Shown: piece after piece, positions 1 through 9,610 of the stretch
Layout of the letters: each line of letters opens with the position of its first letter
Numbering within the stretch: the stretch's first letter is position 1
Assembly: GCA_014925825.1 (NCBI GenBank)
Contig: JACGCK010000041.1
Location: forward strand, 62,001 to 126,000
Source: Pholiota molesta
Lineage: Eukaryota > Basidiomycota > Agaricomycetes > Agaricales > Strophariaceae
Direction of reading: 5' to 3'
Length of the DNA: 64,000 bases
The notes under the pieces: model-generated
The model's input: the letters and a program-made list of their open reading frames with translations, nothing else
Databases searched by the model: none
Told to the model about the DNA's origin: nothing
Program-made: the position numbers and the translations under genes

Positions 1-570
1 TGAGGGACGTCTTTTGCGCGGCGGAGGAGTATGCTGACCCGCTGTCGCTATGTTTAACACCCGCCGACCAGGCATGATCGTAGTTTTAATGAGTGTTCAA
101 ATTCAAACTGACCTTGCTCTAGATTGATGACTTTATTGATTGGGCTTCCACTCTAAAACCCAGCTCCCAGAGCCGACTGCCTTCCCCAACACCTTTGGAA
201 CAGGTGAAGATCACTTCAGATGACACGTGTATATTTTAACTTAATATCTTTAGATTGACAATTTTATTGCATGGGCCACCCAGTGTTTCAAGAAAAGTTC
301 CCCCCACGAAGTGCATCCCAAGAAGTATGTCTTGCTACAGTTGATCCAACACCACTCAGATAACCCACATATCTTCAGATTGATGATTTCAGCAACTCGT
401 CACATAAGTCTAACTTTTCCTCTCCCATCAAAGGGAGAAGTCCAATGGAGGGAGTGTTGTCCACCTCCAAAGACGTAAGCCAGGGATGCAAGTTATTTCA
501 AAAATCATCTTCAATGTCTTCCCCACATGGGCGTCATGTTATTGTCACGCGGATGGGCAGGCACTAGGTG
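1..570 (+). pseudogene. 3' end of an F-box/Cys-cluster gene (copy D), cut by window edge and interrupted
   Basis: Bases 1-35 and about 522-570 match the last exon of the intact copy at 44174-46621. The first part reads as ARDVFCAAEEYA, matching ARDVLRAAGEWA there. The second part reads as VIVTRMGRH followed by a stop at 565-567, matching VIVTRMGGR-stop. The bases after the stop also match that copy's 3' flank (gtgggcagtggtgcc against gtaggtagtggtacc). Between the two parts are about 485 bp with no counterpart. The rest of the gene lies outside the window. The orientation next to a minus-strand F-box gene repeats the arrangement of copy C with F-box #11. Confidence 0.6.
36..521. other. Insertion of unknown type inside copy D
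   Basis: This stretch splits the last exon of copy D. It contains a loosely repeated phrase, agattgat/caxxttxattg, near 122, 252 and 378, and is more AT-rich than the flanking exon. I see no convincing terminal inverted repeats, target duplication or protein. It could be a decayed transposon or a duplicated intergenic piece. Confidence 0.35.
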
Positions 571-1066
571 GGCAGTGGTGCCATCTGGGTGCTTGGTGTG
601 CGAATGCGATTTTCTTATGTTAATTTCATGTATTGGGTGAAAATGTTGCTGCTTGCATCACACATGATCAGCACCACATGATCCAACCTCAGTTCATGCC
701 CTGATCTTTGCTGTGGAAGTTGCTACAAAGTGAAATAATGGAGATCATCATCTGAGCATTCGTATGCTATGCATACTGCCATTGCGAGTTGATCTGAACA
801 AGTCCATGTCCATCGTCGCTATCCGAGCGAATGATGCGCAGCCGAAAGATGTGTTTTTGAGGAAGCAGAATGAGTAATTAGTCACTCGACGAGAATGAAC
901 AACACTGAATGCAGACCAAATTACAACCTCGACGACAAGAATCAAGGTCTCTGATACAAGAGAATAATTCTCATCCTCAACTCGTCCTTTTCGAATACCA
1001 CATTTCATATTTTGAACAATTGGTGAACGGCAAAACAAAACACAAATACATGAACATGAGCAGCAT

Positions 1067-3310
1067 TTACCAGCCCCATATGGCTCGCCGCACCTCTACG
1101 GGCCCCTCCTCTTCAAATTCTACAATTACGTTGTCCTTGGCGAATTTCCGAACTTCCGATACCAACCACCTTAAATGAACATGTGTGGCCAGCGACGTGT
1201 CTGATGCCACAAAGGTGACCTCCCGGATGGTGCTCGCTGGGCTTTTCAAATCCAGCCAACGGCCGGAAGCGAAAACCCCATCGACAAGCTCAACCACGCT
1301 ACTCCGCCGGAGTGGATCCTTCATCGCAAAGCTAAGATGTTCTAGTCGAGGAGCGCCCTCAGCAAGCGGCGTGATGTTGATTTCAACCGGCGTTTGTTCA
1401 ACAGATCCGGTGTCGGCGGGAGGTGCCTCGCGTTCAAGAAACGAGATGCCTACTGAGAGTTTCGTGATTGCAGGCGCGGACTGAAGGGCGGCGTGAACCT
1501 CAGTGAAGGCGGTAGGGTCATACCAGGACCCAAGACGAGACTCAAGGGATAGTGTGCGTAGTGCGGGAAGCTGCAAGTTATCGAAGATGGCTTTGAGTGG
1601 GTATTCTCCTGTATCGTTCCAGTGTTGAGAAGCGCTGATGTGCAACATCGTGAGGCGGGGGAGTATGCCTACGGACGGGCGAGCATAGTTCTCGAAGTCG
1701 TCGTCCTGCAAGCTGAGTTGAAAAGAGGCCGATTGTAGAGCGCGTAGTGATCGAATGAAGGGGAACCAAGTGTCCAAATCTATCAAGACCATACTCATGG
1801 AAAGATGAGTTAACGTAGACCAGTTATTGAGAGGATCTGCGAATTCCTGGCAAGGGGTGTGCAGCGGCAAAATCCGGCATATGGGGTAGGGAGGGGGGGT
1901 GCCTTCATGAGGCCTTAACCAAACTTTTTTTTGTAGACAAAATCTCTGCTCAGGGGGCCATATCTACATTTATTTATATGCTTAGCAGTCAAAATATGAT
2001 GTTTTTGACACCTGTTAATTATATACAAGATATTAGGTGTTTAATCAGTCTATATAACCCAGTATAATAGCCTATTAGCTGCCCTTAGAGTCTCTATTTG
2101 GTTCTGAATATATAAAGAAAATCAAAATCTTTAAGTCAGTGTCATCTCTGAAGAGAAATATCTAGGTTCAAAAACAGCTGAATCAATGTTTATATGTATT
2201 TTACTAGGGATTAAGGTTTTTTCACCTTGTCTACTACCTAGCAATTTCATTCCAAGCTTCATAGGTAAAAATTTGTGTATATGATTCTACCTAGAATGAT
2301 TCTGTTAAGCAATTCTCAAGTAAACAATATAGAATGGGCCTAACTCTATAGAGCTCTTATTATAGAGATCTCGATATATAATATATAGTGTAGCCTTTTG
2401 CTCATATTTAGATTATTAATGTCCAACCTGTACCCATACCCACTGTACCATGGGTCAAACCCGCTATGGGTCGCCCTTGGGGGTTGTTTGTTTGTTGTAT
2501 ATTATCTATTTTAAGTAATGATGCAATCAAAACATGTGATTTATTTCCTTTTTTGGAGTGGGTAGGGGGGGAGGGGGGACCAAATTTGCCTTAACCAAAC
2601 TTTTCGACCTCATATATCTGACATTTTTTTTGCACACCCCTTGATTCCTGGGGTCCAAATTTGGTGTTCTCGATGGTAATAGATCGAAGTGTCGACGGGT
2701 TCTGGGTAAGCACGGATATCAGATGCTGATTATACGACCAAACATCGTCGAATTCGAATACGGATGTCCATGTGGAGACTATGGTATGCGCCTTGGGGTG
2801 TGGCTTGACCACATATCCTCCTTCTTTGCGCCATTGGATGAGATATCGATAGAGGAGTCCAACGCTGATGTACTGCGCCGAGGACATAAGCTCTAGGAGA
2901 AATTCACAGGCAGACTCTGAGAGACGCCTGCCATGATACTCGACACTCTCTTTCCGCCGTACCTCCACTTGAAGATAAGGCTCTATCGTGCCCAGATTGC
3001 GCCTCCACCACCTCAACCACTCCAAGCGTCGCGCGAACAGTTCTGAATCCCAGGTGTACGGTCCTCCATTTGAGTGCCAATTGAGTGGGAGTTCGAAGCG
3101 AAGGTGGGACCAGAAGGATGGGATAGAGAGCATCGCCGCTCGCCAGGTGGAACACACGTGGCAGAGCGACATCGGTGCAATGTTGGTGTTCGGCTGCATG
3201 GGGACGCGCGCGGACGACTGGTCGACACAGCGGGAGAAGATGTCGCACAGGATTTCGGTGGGGAGTTCGTTTATTGGGCTTTGCGGTTGACTGGACTCGT
3301 TGATCATCAT
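1067..3310 (-). pseudogene. F-box/LRR-like gene #1, split by a hAT-type element
   Basis: The N-terminal half runs 3310 down to 2644 and begins MMINESSQPQSPINELP, the family's usual start and F-box. The C-terminal half runs 1850 down to 1067 and ends in RRAIWGW. Removing 1851-2643 and one copy of the 8-bp duplication rejoins the frame exactly as GGA CCC CAG GAA TTC GCA GAT (G-P-Q-E-F-A-D), the residues expected from paralogues. No other frameshift or stop is visible, so the insertion is probably recent and the sole lesion. As it stands, transcription would give an F-box plus about 220 residues and a short tail read from the transposon. Product by family: SCF substrate receptor. Confidence 0.85.
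1851..2643. mobile_element. Non-autonomous hAT-type DNA transposon (793 bp)
   Basis: The terminal inverted repeat is CAAGGGGTGTGCA (1851-1863) with its exact complement at 2631-2643. It is flanked by a perfect 8-bp direct duplication ATTCCTGG (1843-1850 and 2644-2651). An 8-bp duplication and ends starting CA-A/G-GGG are hallmarks of the hAT superfamily. The interior is AT-rich, holds no transposase, and carries a direct repeat GCCTTAACCAAACTTTT at about 1912-1928 and 2588-2604. It must rely on a transposase encoded elsewhere. Confidence 0.88.
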
Positions 3311-3370
3311 GCAATAGATAGGGAGGAAAGAGAGGATCGATTGCTGACGACATAACCGTTGTCAAGGTGG

Positions 3371-3404
3371 TGAACGCGGACTTAAAATATTAAACTCCGT
3401 GACG
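3371..3404 (-). promoter_or_regulatory. Conserved F-box family upstream box (#1)
   Basis: Read on the minus strand this is GTCACGGAGTTTAATATTTT followed by AAGTCCGCGTTCA. It lies about 61 bp before the start codon of #1. The same block, with few changes, stands at a similar distance before #2, 5, 6, 8, 9, 10 and 12. The AT-rich core may act as a TATA-like element; that is inference. Confidence 0.65.
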
Positions 3405-3582
3405 GGAGCGAGAACAAAGCGAGACAGGGAAAACATACTTATGTATCATCCACGCTGGCTTCGTGCATGGTTAAGCATTGACATTGGTCTTTGGAATAGC
3501 CATTATTCTTCCTACGGCAATGCGATAACAACTGACGAACAGCCAAATACAAAAATATGAACATACGTAGAATCTACCAGCG

Positions 3583-5022
3583 CTATACAGCACGCCGCGC
3601 CACAACAGATCCTTCCTCTTCAAATCCTACAACCACTTCATCCCTAACGAATTCCCGAACTTCCGAGATCAACAGAATCCTATCCGCATATTCATCCATC
3701 ACATACACCGGCTGCGACGTGTTTGACGCCACGAATATAACGTCCCGGATGCTGCTCGCCTGGCTCTTCAAGTCAAGCCACCCGCTCGACGCAAAGACCC
3801 TCTCGACAAACGGACGCCACTCCTCCCGCCCGAGTGGGCTATCCACTGCAAAACTCAGACGCTCGAGGCGCGGAGCGCCCTTCGCGAGCGGCGTGACAGG
3901 ATCCCTGGTCGGCTCAAAGAATGCGGTGTCAGCGTCGTGCCCCACGCCGCTGAGGAAGCAGAGCCCAAGCGCGAGCTCTGTGACCGCAGGCGCGGACACC
4001 AGCGCCGCGTCCACCTCGGCGAGCGCGGTGGGCCCGTACCACGTCCGCGCGCGCGACGTCAGCGACAGCGTGCGCAGCGCGGGCAGCTGCAGGTTGTCCA
4101 AGGCGGCTCTGAGTGGGTATTGGCCCGCGTCTGTCAGGAATTGCGCGGCGTCGATGTGCAAGACGGCGAGGCAGGGCAGCGTGCCTACGGACGGGCGGGG
4201 ATAGGTGGCGATGTCGCTGTCCTGGAAATTGAGGCGAAGTGAGCCTGATTGTAGCGCGTTTAGCGAGCGGATGAAGGCGAACCAGGTTTCTAGATGTACA
4301 ATCACCCTCCGAGTGGAGAGATGCGTTAGCATAGACCAGTCGTTGAGAGGAGTCGCAAATTGGCGGGAGCCCAGTTTGGCGTTCTCGATAGCGAAACATC
4401 GCAGTGTCAACGGGGTCTGGGCAACCACGGACTGCAGATACTGATTAAACGCCACAAGTCCGCCGAATTCCAACACGGACATCCACGTCGTGACGACCGT
4501 ATGCGCCTTGGGGTGCGTTGCGACCAGATAGCCTGCTTCCCTGCGCCGCTGGACGAGATATCGATACAGCCGCCCGACGCTGATGTACTGCGCAGAGGAA
4601 ATGAGCTCGCGGAGAAATTCAGAGGCAGCCTCTGACAGACGGCCCCGCCGATATTGTGCACCCTCTTTCCGCCGTAACTCCACCACTTGGAGATATGGCG
4701 CCATTGAGCCAAGATTGCGCGTCCACCACTTCAGCCATTCCAGGCGACGCAAAAACAGTTCCGGATCCCAGGTGTACGGCCGTCCATTCGAGTGCCAGTT
4801 GAGAGGGAGTTCGAAACGAAGGTGCGACCAGAAGGGAGGGATAGAGAGCACCACGGCTCGCCAGGTGGCACACACGTGGCAAAGCAACATCGGTGCGATC
4901 TTGGGATTTGGTTGCATGAGGACGCGCGCGTATGACTGGTTGACACAGCGAGAGAAGATTTCGCAGAGGATTTCTGTGGGAAGTTCGTTTATTGGGCATC
5001 GTTGAGTGGATTCGTTAATCAT
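3583..5022 (-). CDS. F-box/LRR-like protein #2 (479 aa)
   Basis: Single exon. The start at 5022 gives MINESTQ, matching the paralogues' second Met. The F-box spans roughly residues 10-75 (INELPTEILCEIFSRC, then HVCATWRAVVLSIPPFWSHL). LRR-like segments follow (WSMLTHLS, LPALRTLSL, APRLERLSF) between about 235 and 455. The family end VWGW is lost: the codon after RRAV is TAG where paralogues have TGG, so the protein is three residues short and the old stop follows two codons later. Residues around SGVGHDADTAFFEP to the end are almost identical to #3, pointing to recent duplication or gene conversion. Likely SCF substrate adaptor, substrate unknown. Confidence 0.85.
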   Translation of the reverse strand: MINESTQRCPINELPTEILCEIFSRCVNQSYARVLMQPNPKIAPMLLCHVCATWRAVVLSIPPFWSHLRFELPLNWHSNGRPYTWDPELFLRRLEWLKWWTRNLGSMAPYLQVVELRRKEGAQYRRGRLSEAASEFLRELISSAQYISVGRLYRYLVQRRREAGYLVATHPKAHTVVTTWMSVLEFGGLVAFNQYLQSVVAQTPLTLRCFAIENAKLGSRQFATPLNDWSMLTHLSTRRVIVHLETWFAFIRSLNALQSGSLRLNFQDSDIATYPRPSVGTLPCLAVLHIDAAQFLTDAGQYPLRAALDNLQLPALRTLSLTSRARTWYGPTALAEVDAALVSAPAVTELALGLCFLSGVGHDADTAFFEPTRDPVTPLAKGAPRLERLSFAVDSPLGREEWRPFVERVFASSGWLDLKSQASSIRDVIFVASNTSQPVYVMDEYADRILLISEVREFVRDEVVVGFEEEGSVVARRAV

Positions 5023-5061
5023 GATTCATCATACAATAGGGGAGGAAAGAAGGACGACCGT

Positions 5062-5094
5062 AAATGCGGACTCTTAAATTGAAACGCCGTGACG
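5062..5094 (-). promoter_or_regulatory. Conserved F-box family upstream box (#2)
   Basis: On the minus strand: CGTCACGGCGTTTCAATTTA then AGAGTCCGCATTT, about 40 bp before the start codon. It is a diverged version of the shared box. The Harbinger element begins only 27 bp farther upstream. Confidence 0.6.
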
Positions 5095-5120
5095 TGCCTC
5101 ATTGAACTGATGCGTTCAAT

Positions 5121-5139
5121 AGGGGAGGTCAGAGTGGGT
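5121..5139 (+). repeat. Left terminal inverted repeat of the Harbinger element
   Basis: AGGGGAGGTCAGAGTGGGT, an exact complement of the right end. The similarity continues inward as GATTCTG after a one-base offset. Confidence 0.9.
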
Positions 5140-5310
5140 TGATTCTGGCTGATTCTCGAAGTGATTCTGAAAGTGATTCTGGCAGAATCACTTTCGCCAG
5201 AATCGTGGGAAAACCCAGAATCAGAATCGCTGCAGTTGCGACTCCAGAGTCGCAACTGCACTCAGAATCGCGATTCTGAAATCGTGATTCTGGCTCTCTA
5301 TACGCTTTTT
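5140..5310. repeat. Left subterminal repeat cluster (GTGATTCT / AGAATCAC)
   Basis: At least eight copies of GATTCT or its complement occur in about 165 bp, several extended to GTGATTCT. The same octamer is clustered at the opposite end. Such subterminal arrays are likely binding sites for the element's transposase or Myb-like protein; that role is inferred. Confidence 0.7.
5231..5260. repeat. Perfect 14-bp-arm palindrome inside the transposon left end
   Basis: TGCAGTTGCGACTC is followed by two bases (CA) and then its exact complement GAGTCGCAACTGCA. It lies between the subterminal repeats and the Myb-like gene and could be a protein binding site or form a hairpin. Confidence 0.8.
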
Positions 5311-5437
5311 TGTCTGCTATCCCAAATCTGTACTTATACATATAAATATTAATTTTGTCTAAGATGTTTCACGTGCCCTGCAAAGTCAGAGCTCAGCACG
5401 CCCGAAATTTTCTGCCATACACATTCCCTTCCACTCC

Positions 5438-7148
5438 ATGGCGCGCGCCAACACGGCATCGACTCGCAAAACTCGGTCTACCCCTACCAAAGCTCCTAAA
5501 GCTGAGAAGACGGCTGTAAAAGCAAAGAAAAGGTCAAAAGCTGACCCTCCTGCTGACCCAGATTCAGATTCAAGTCAATCAGACATTGAGGTGTTCGAAG
5601 ATGATACTGCGTCCGCAAATTGCAAAATTGAGTGCGTATATACCTATTTTGATGATACAATGTGATGCTAGACCAAAGACCCTAGTTGGACAGATGCAGA
5701 TTTGAACTTCACACTGCTCAATGCAATTACGAACGACCGTGACATCAAGGAAGGCCTTTATCCTTCACCAGGTGGGAATATGACGACCATCAAGAGTGGT
5801 GGAAACAAGAAGAGAGTTTGGCAGTGGAAACTCGCTGTCGAAATCTTCCAGGCGCACCCAAAATACAAAGCTGCATTTTCTCGGACTCTTAACTGTACCG
5901 ACGCGAAGACTGCATCGAAGCTACAGACGATCTGGAGCTCTAAAATTAAAAACCGCTTAACGAGGTAAGTGTATACTGTATCACAAGTCCAAATGTGCTG
6001 CGAACATCATGGATAACTCCTTTTACCTACAGGATGGCTTCAATTGCACGAGAACACATAGCGACCTTAGGACAGACTGGCGAGGGCATTAGAACAGTCG
6101 AGGATGTTGATATGTCACGCAACAATGAATTTACAAACAAGTGGTGTACGTCTCTTATTTTAATCAAGTGTATCACCGATTAATCCTGTTTCTCAGCCGA
6201 AATCATTGCAGAGTGCCCGTGGTTCCTCCAAATGCGTGACCTCATTGCCCAACGTCCGAACATTATCCCTGTTGGTATTGGGAACAGTTCTTCGGATATC
6301 GATTTCTCTGTCCTTCAGGATACAAGCATCAGTAATGATACGGAAACCGAAGCGACATCAGATGGGTATGATATCCTTAATGACAACGTTGCCATGGAAC
6401 TAGCAGAGACGTCGGAGGCAGAGCAGCCAGAAGTGTCTGATCAGGTGGGTGCTTCATTTCGAATATAACATTATCTGTTTTATACACTGCTTTTCTAGTC
6501 CTTTAACACAAAAAAGCGAAGGGCTGTTTCTACCACACCCGAACCTGAGGACGTCAAGCCAGATGTCAAGCCCAAGGTCAAGACAGAGACCAAAGTCACT
6601 GGACCTCGAGCAAGTACATCCAAACCGGCATCCACTGCACCTGTGAAGAAACGATCTCGACTCGAAGAATTTAGCATCGCCGCACAAGCTGAAGAACAGA
6701 CACGCCAAAAAGAACTTGAACTCAACAAGGCCAAACTCGAAGCTTCCGCTCGTCTCAAGATTGAAAATAGCGAACGACAACGCGACATAATCAAGGCCAA
6801 GGTCGAACTCAAGAAGCAGGATAACGCCAAGGAAAGTGCGAAGATTCAGGCGAAGAAAGAGATCATGATAGAGAAGCTGCGTTTGCGACATGAGTTCAAG
6901 CTGGCAGAATTGCGAATGAAAGCACAGCCCCAATTCAATAATCGTAAGCATCACATTTTTTTCTGCTAAACAGTATCTTGTTACTGAGTTCCTTGTTAGA
7001 CCACCCATCAGCGTCGTCGTCTACGATAGATCAACGTCAAGATCTGGTGATGGGATTTGATCAGTTCAACAATTTTCCTATGGATGACGTTCAACCTTTT
7101 TCAACCATTGACAACACTTTCTTACCAAACTCAATGGAGGATAGTTAA
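5438..7148 (+). CDS. Harbinger-associated Myb/SANT-like DNA-binding protein
   Basis: Likely second gene of the Harbinger element, needed in known members for nuclear import and end binding. Proposed exons: 5438-5635, 5672-5964, 6033-6145, then about 6197-6444, 6499-6942 and 6999-7148, with GT-AG introns. The N-terminus is basic and Lys/Thr-rich (MARANTASTRKTRSTPTK). A Myb/trihelix-like segment follows (SWTDADLNFTLLNAI, then VWQWKLAVEIF and WSSKIKNRLTR). A downstream W-x-E-I-I-A-E-C-P-W-F motif is also seen. A long charged helix rich in Lys/Glu (about residues 320-420) probably forms a coiled coil. The stop TAA is 62 bp from the transposase stop, tail to tail. Exon borders are by eye. Confidence 0.72.
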
Positions 7149-7210
7149 TTATGCATAATGCGCTCACTGGTAACTTATAAAATATCTTAACATTTATTTT
7201 ATTATTACTT

Positions 7211-9155
7211 CTAATCACTATCTTCTGCCGAACTATCTCCTTGTTGATGACGTTGAGCATGTCTATCCATCCTGATCTGCTTGTGGCGAAGAAGAGCTGC
7301 CTTAAGGTGTTCACGACGAGCTTTTCCGGCTGCAAGTGTGGTTGCACGCATCTGGCGCTGGTGTGGACGAGTCGGAGGGGGAGGGATGAATGGATGAACT
7401 TCAGCCTCACTTGTCGATGAAAGGCCTTCGAAAACAAATGGGTCAAGTTCGTTAGTTGAGCTATTTTCATCTACACCACGCTCATCAGCCTCGCATTTCA
7501 TTGCAAAGGCATGAAGGCCAATGCAGCTAACAACCCAGTACGTAGCAAATTTGTGAGTCATTTCGTCTATGATGTTGATTCGCAATCCTTTCAAGGACTG
7601 AAAGCGACCCTTGAGGAATCCAATAGCATGTTCGGAACGAATGCGTACCATTGAGACATGGTTATTATAGATTGTATTTTCACGTCGCTCTGACTCAGGC
7701 TTTTTATAAGGCGATACAACCCAAACTTCAATCTTCAAACAAGTGATTAGAATAATCATGCGAAGTGAAAAGGAAAATACTCACTGGATAAGCTGAGTCT
7801 CCCCATATAAACTCATTCTCCTCAAAGATCACTTCATGTTCGCTGTAGGTGCGGGTCTTCTCCCATGCAGTCGAGTCATGCGTACTTCCAGTAAAACCAT
7901 ATCCATAGTCGATGATACGAAGATTTGGCAATGATATGATCTAGAGTTAAATTTTAGCAATGATAATAGATGAAGAATTTGAGACCCTACTTGAATGTTT
8001 AACGAGTAATTGGCTTTTCGGTCGAAGTAACTTTCACCATACCAAAATGGCTTGTCGAAAAGGGGAACAAGGGTTCCATCTACCATACACCAACCATCAC
8101 GCCATGCTTTGCATGAGTGTGCCTCAACCCATCGTTTTGCTGCTTCTTTCTCCTCTTCGTTCGGTAGACAGACGGCATTGGCCATAAAGTTTTTGTCGAG
8201 AACAGCAGTCATTACACGTCGAGTAGCAAGTAACACTGTACCCTTGCCATATCCAGACCATCGAGCCACTTTGCTAATGCCTGCTGCATTCCCAAAATGA
8301 CCAAAGCGAAAGAGAGTGATAGCGAGCTGATCTTCGACAGGCATCTGCCCATTTGGAGAGTTGTTGTGGAAGACAGGGTGTTGACAGAGCTCATCTACTA
8401 GTCGGTCAAAGGTTATAGGGTTAACGCGAAGGAAAAGTCGAAAGTCTTCAGGCTTTTCATGTTTGTCCACATCAAGAACTTCGCGCATGTCTGCGGCAGG
8501 TCGTCGAATGCGCTGGCGGGGCTTCTGGTATCTATGTTCGTACACCGCCTCCAAAGCTTTCCGAACAAACCACCCCATGTTGCCTGATGAAGTGGTCGTA
8601 GAAAAGAAGTCGGAGTCGTCCTCGCTGCTCCAATCCTCGATATCTCCCTCAAAGCCTGAGATTTCGTCTGAGTCATCTCCTGATGCGCTGGACTCTGAAA
8701 AGATATCGCCCAAGCTTGAATTAGTAGATTGGGATCCAGAGTAACTGTCACTGTCCTCATATCCATCTGCTTCCAACTCTTCATTGAAGTCTGAAGCTAG
8801 ATATCATATAGATCAGCGTCTCAACTTGCAGTTTTTTTGTTAAGTAGAACTTACCACCAAATGAATCTGACTCTAAGTCAGACGTACTAGAGTCATTGGA
8901 CACAGAAATAAGGTCGTCATTGGATGACAAGAGGTCAGATTCACTTGATGATGGAGAGTGTGTGACGTCGAAATCCAAGTTGTCGATGTTGAAACCGTGG
9001 GTGTCCTCATCTGAGAGGTCAGGTGTTGATGCCATCTGTTGCCGTCGAAGCCATCGAGCTCGCCGGGCAAGGCGGGTTTTATGGACCTTGCAGAAGCGGA
9101 GATATGTTCTGATAATGTTATTAGTATCCTTTTGACGTGCTGTTCGACGAGGCAT
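7211..9155 (-). CDS. PIF/Harbinger DDE transposase (DDE_Tnp_4-like)
   Basis: Starts at 9155 (MPRRTARQKDTNN). An acidic Ser/Asp-rich N-terminal region is followed by the helix-rich segment PITFDRLVDELCQHP and the catalytic core. Candidate catalytic residues are Asp in WCMVDGTLVPLF, Asp in GSTHDSTAW and Glu in RIRSEHAIGFLKGRF, with the family's WGDSAYP motif between the second and third. At least three introns are needed: near 8860-8800, 7980-7940 and 7785-7740. The last exon ends at 7211. All segments read without stops. It would catalyse cut-and-paste movement of the element in the nucleus. Confidence 0.85.
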
Positions 9156-9285
9156 GATGTGTAGAGAGGGTGTTGAGTTAGCACGAAGCTAAAGTACTTA
9201 ATATTTTTCTCTAGTTTGAGGTTATCTTATCTGAGATCGCAATCTTATCTTGATTACTAAGAACTAGGAACTACATTTTATCTGG

Positions 9286-9434
9286 GTAGAATCAGTTGAG
9301 AATCAACGTAGAATCAGGTTGTGCAAAAGGGGGGGTCAGAGTCAGAACCCGATTCTAGTGTGATTCTGCATCAAAATCAAAGTCAGAATCACTCCAGAAT
9401 CACCCATAGAATCACCCCAGAATCACTCAGAATC
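9286..9434. repeat. Right subterminal repeat cluster (AGAATCAC)
   Basis: Five AGAATCAC copies lie in about 60 bp just inside the right end, with further AGAATCA copies at about 9290-9325. They are oriented to mirror the left cluster. Confidence 0.75.
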
Positions 9435-9453
9435 ACCCACTCTGACCTCCCCT
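9435..9453 (-). repeat. Right terminal inverted repeat of the Harbinger element
   Basis: ACCCACTCTGACCTCCCCT, the exact complement of 5121-5139. Confidence 0.9.
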
Positions 9454-9610
9454 AATGTTGCGAGTTGGTTGAGAGTGGGACCAAAGCACATATACATCAT
9501 CGACGATCGTGCTGGCTTCGTGCATCAGTGACCATTGGTCTTAGAGATAGCCGTTATTTATCGAAACGACAAACGGCCAAATACAAAAAAGAAATGAACA
9601 TGCGCGGCGT

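Larger units (their letters stand above)
5121..9453. mobile_element. PIF/Harbinger-type DNA transposon, apparently complete (4333 bp)
   Basis: A perfect 19-bp terminal inverted repeat AGGGGAGGTCAGAGTGGGT lies at 5121-5139 and inverted at 9435-9453. It is flanked by the direct duplication AAT (5118-5120, 9454-9456); an alternative reading is a TA dinucleotide with the repeat starting one base in. It carries two convergent genes, as is usual for this superfamily: a Myb/SANT-like DNA-binding gene (5438-7148 +) and a DDE transposase (7211-9155 -). Both can be read through plausible introns without stops, and the ends are intact, so the element may be autonomous. It sits between F-box #2 and #3, just upstream of #2. 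Confidence 0.88.
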
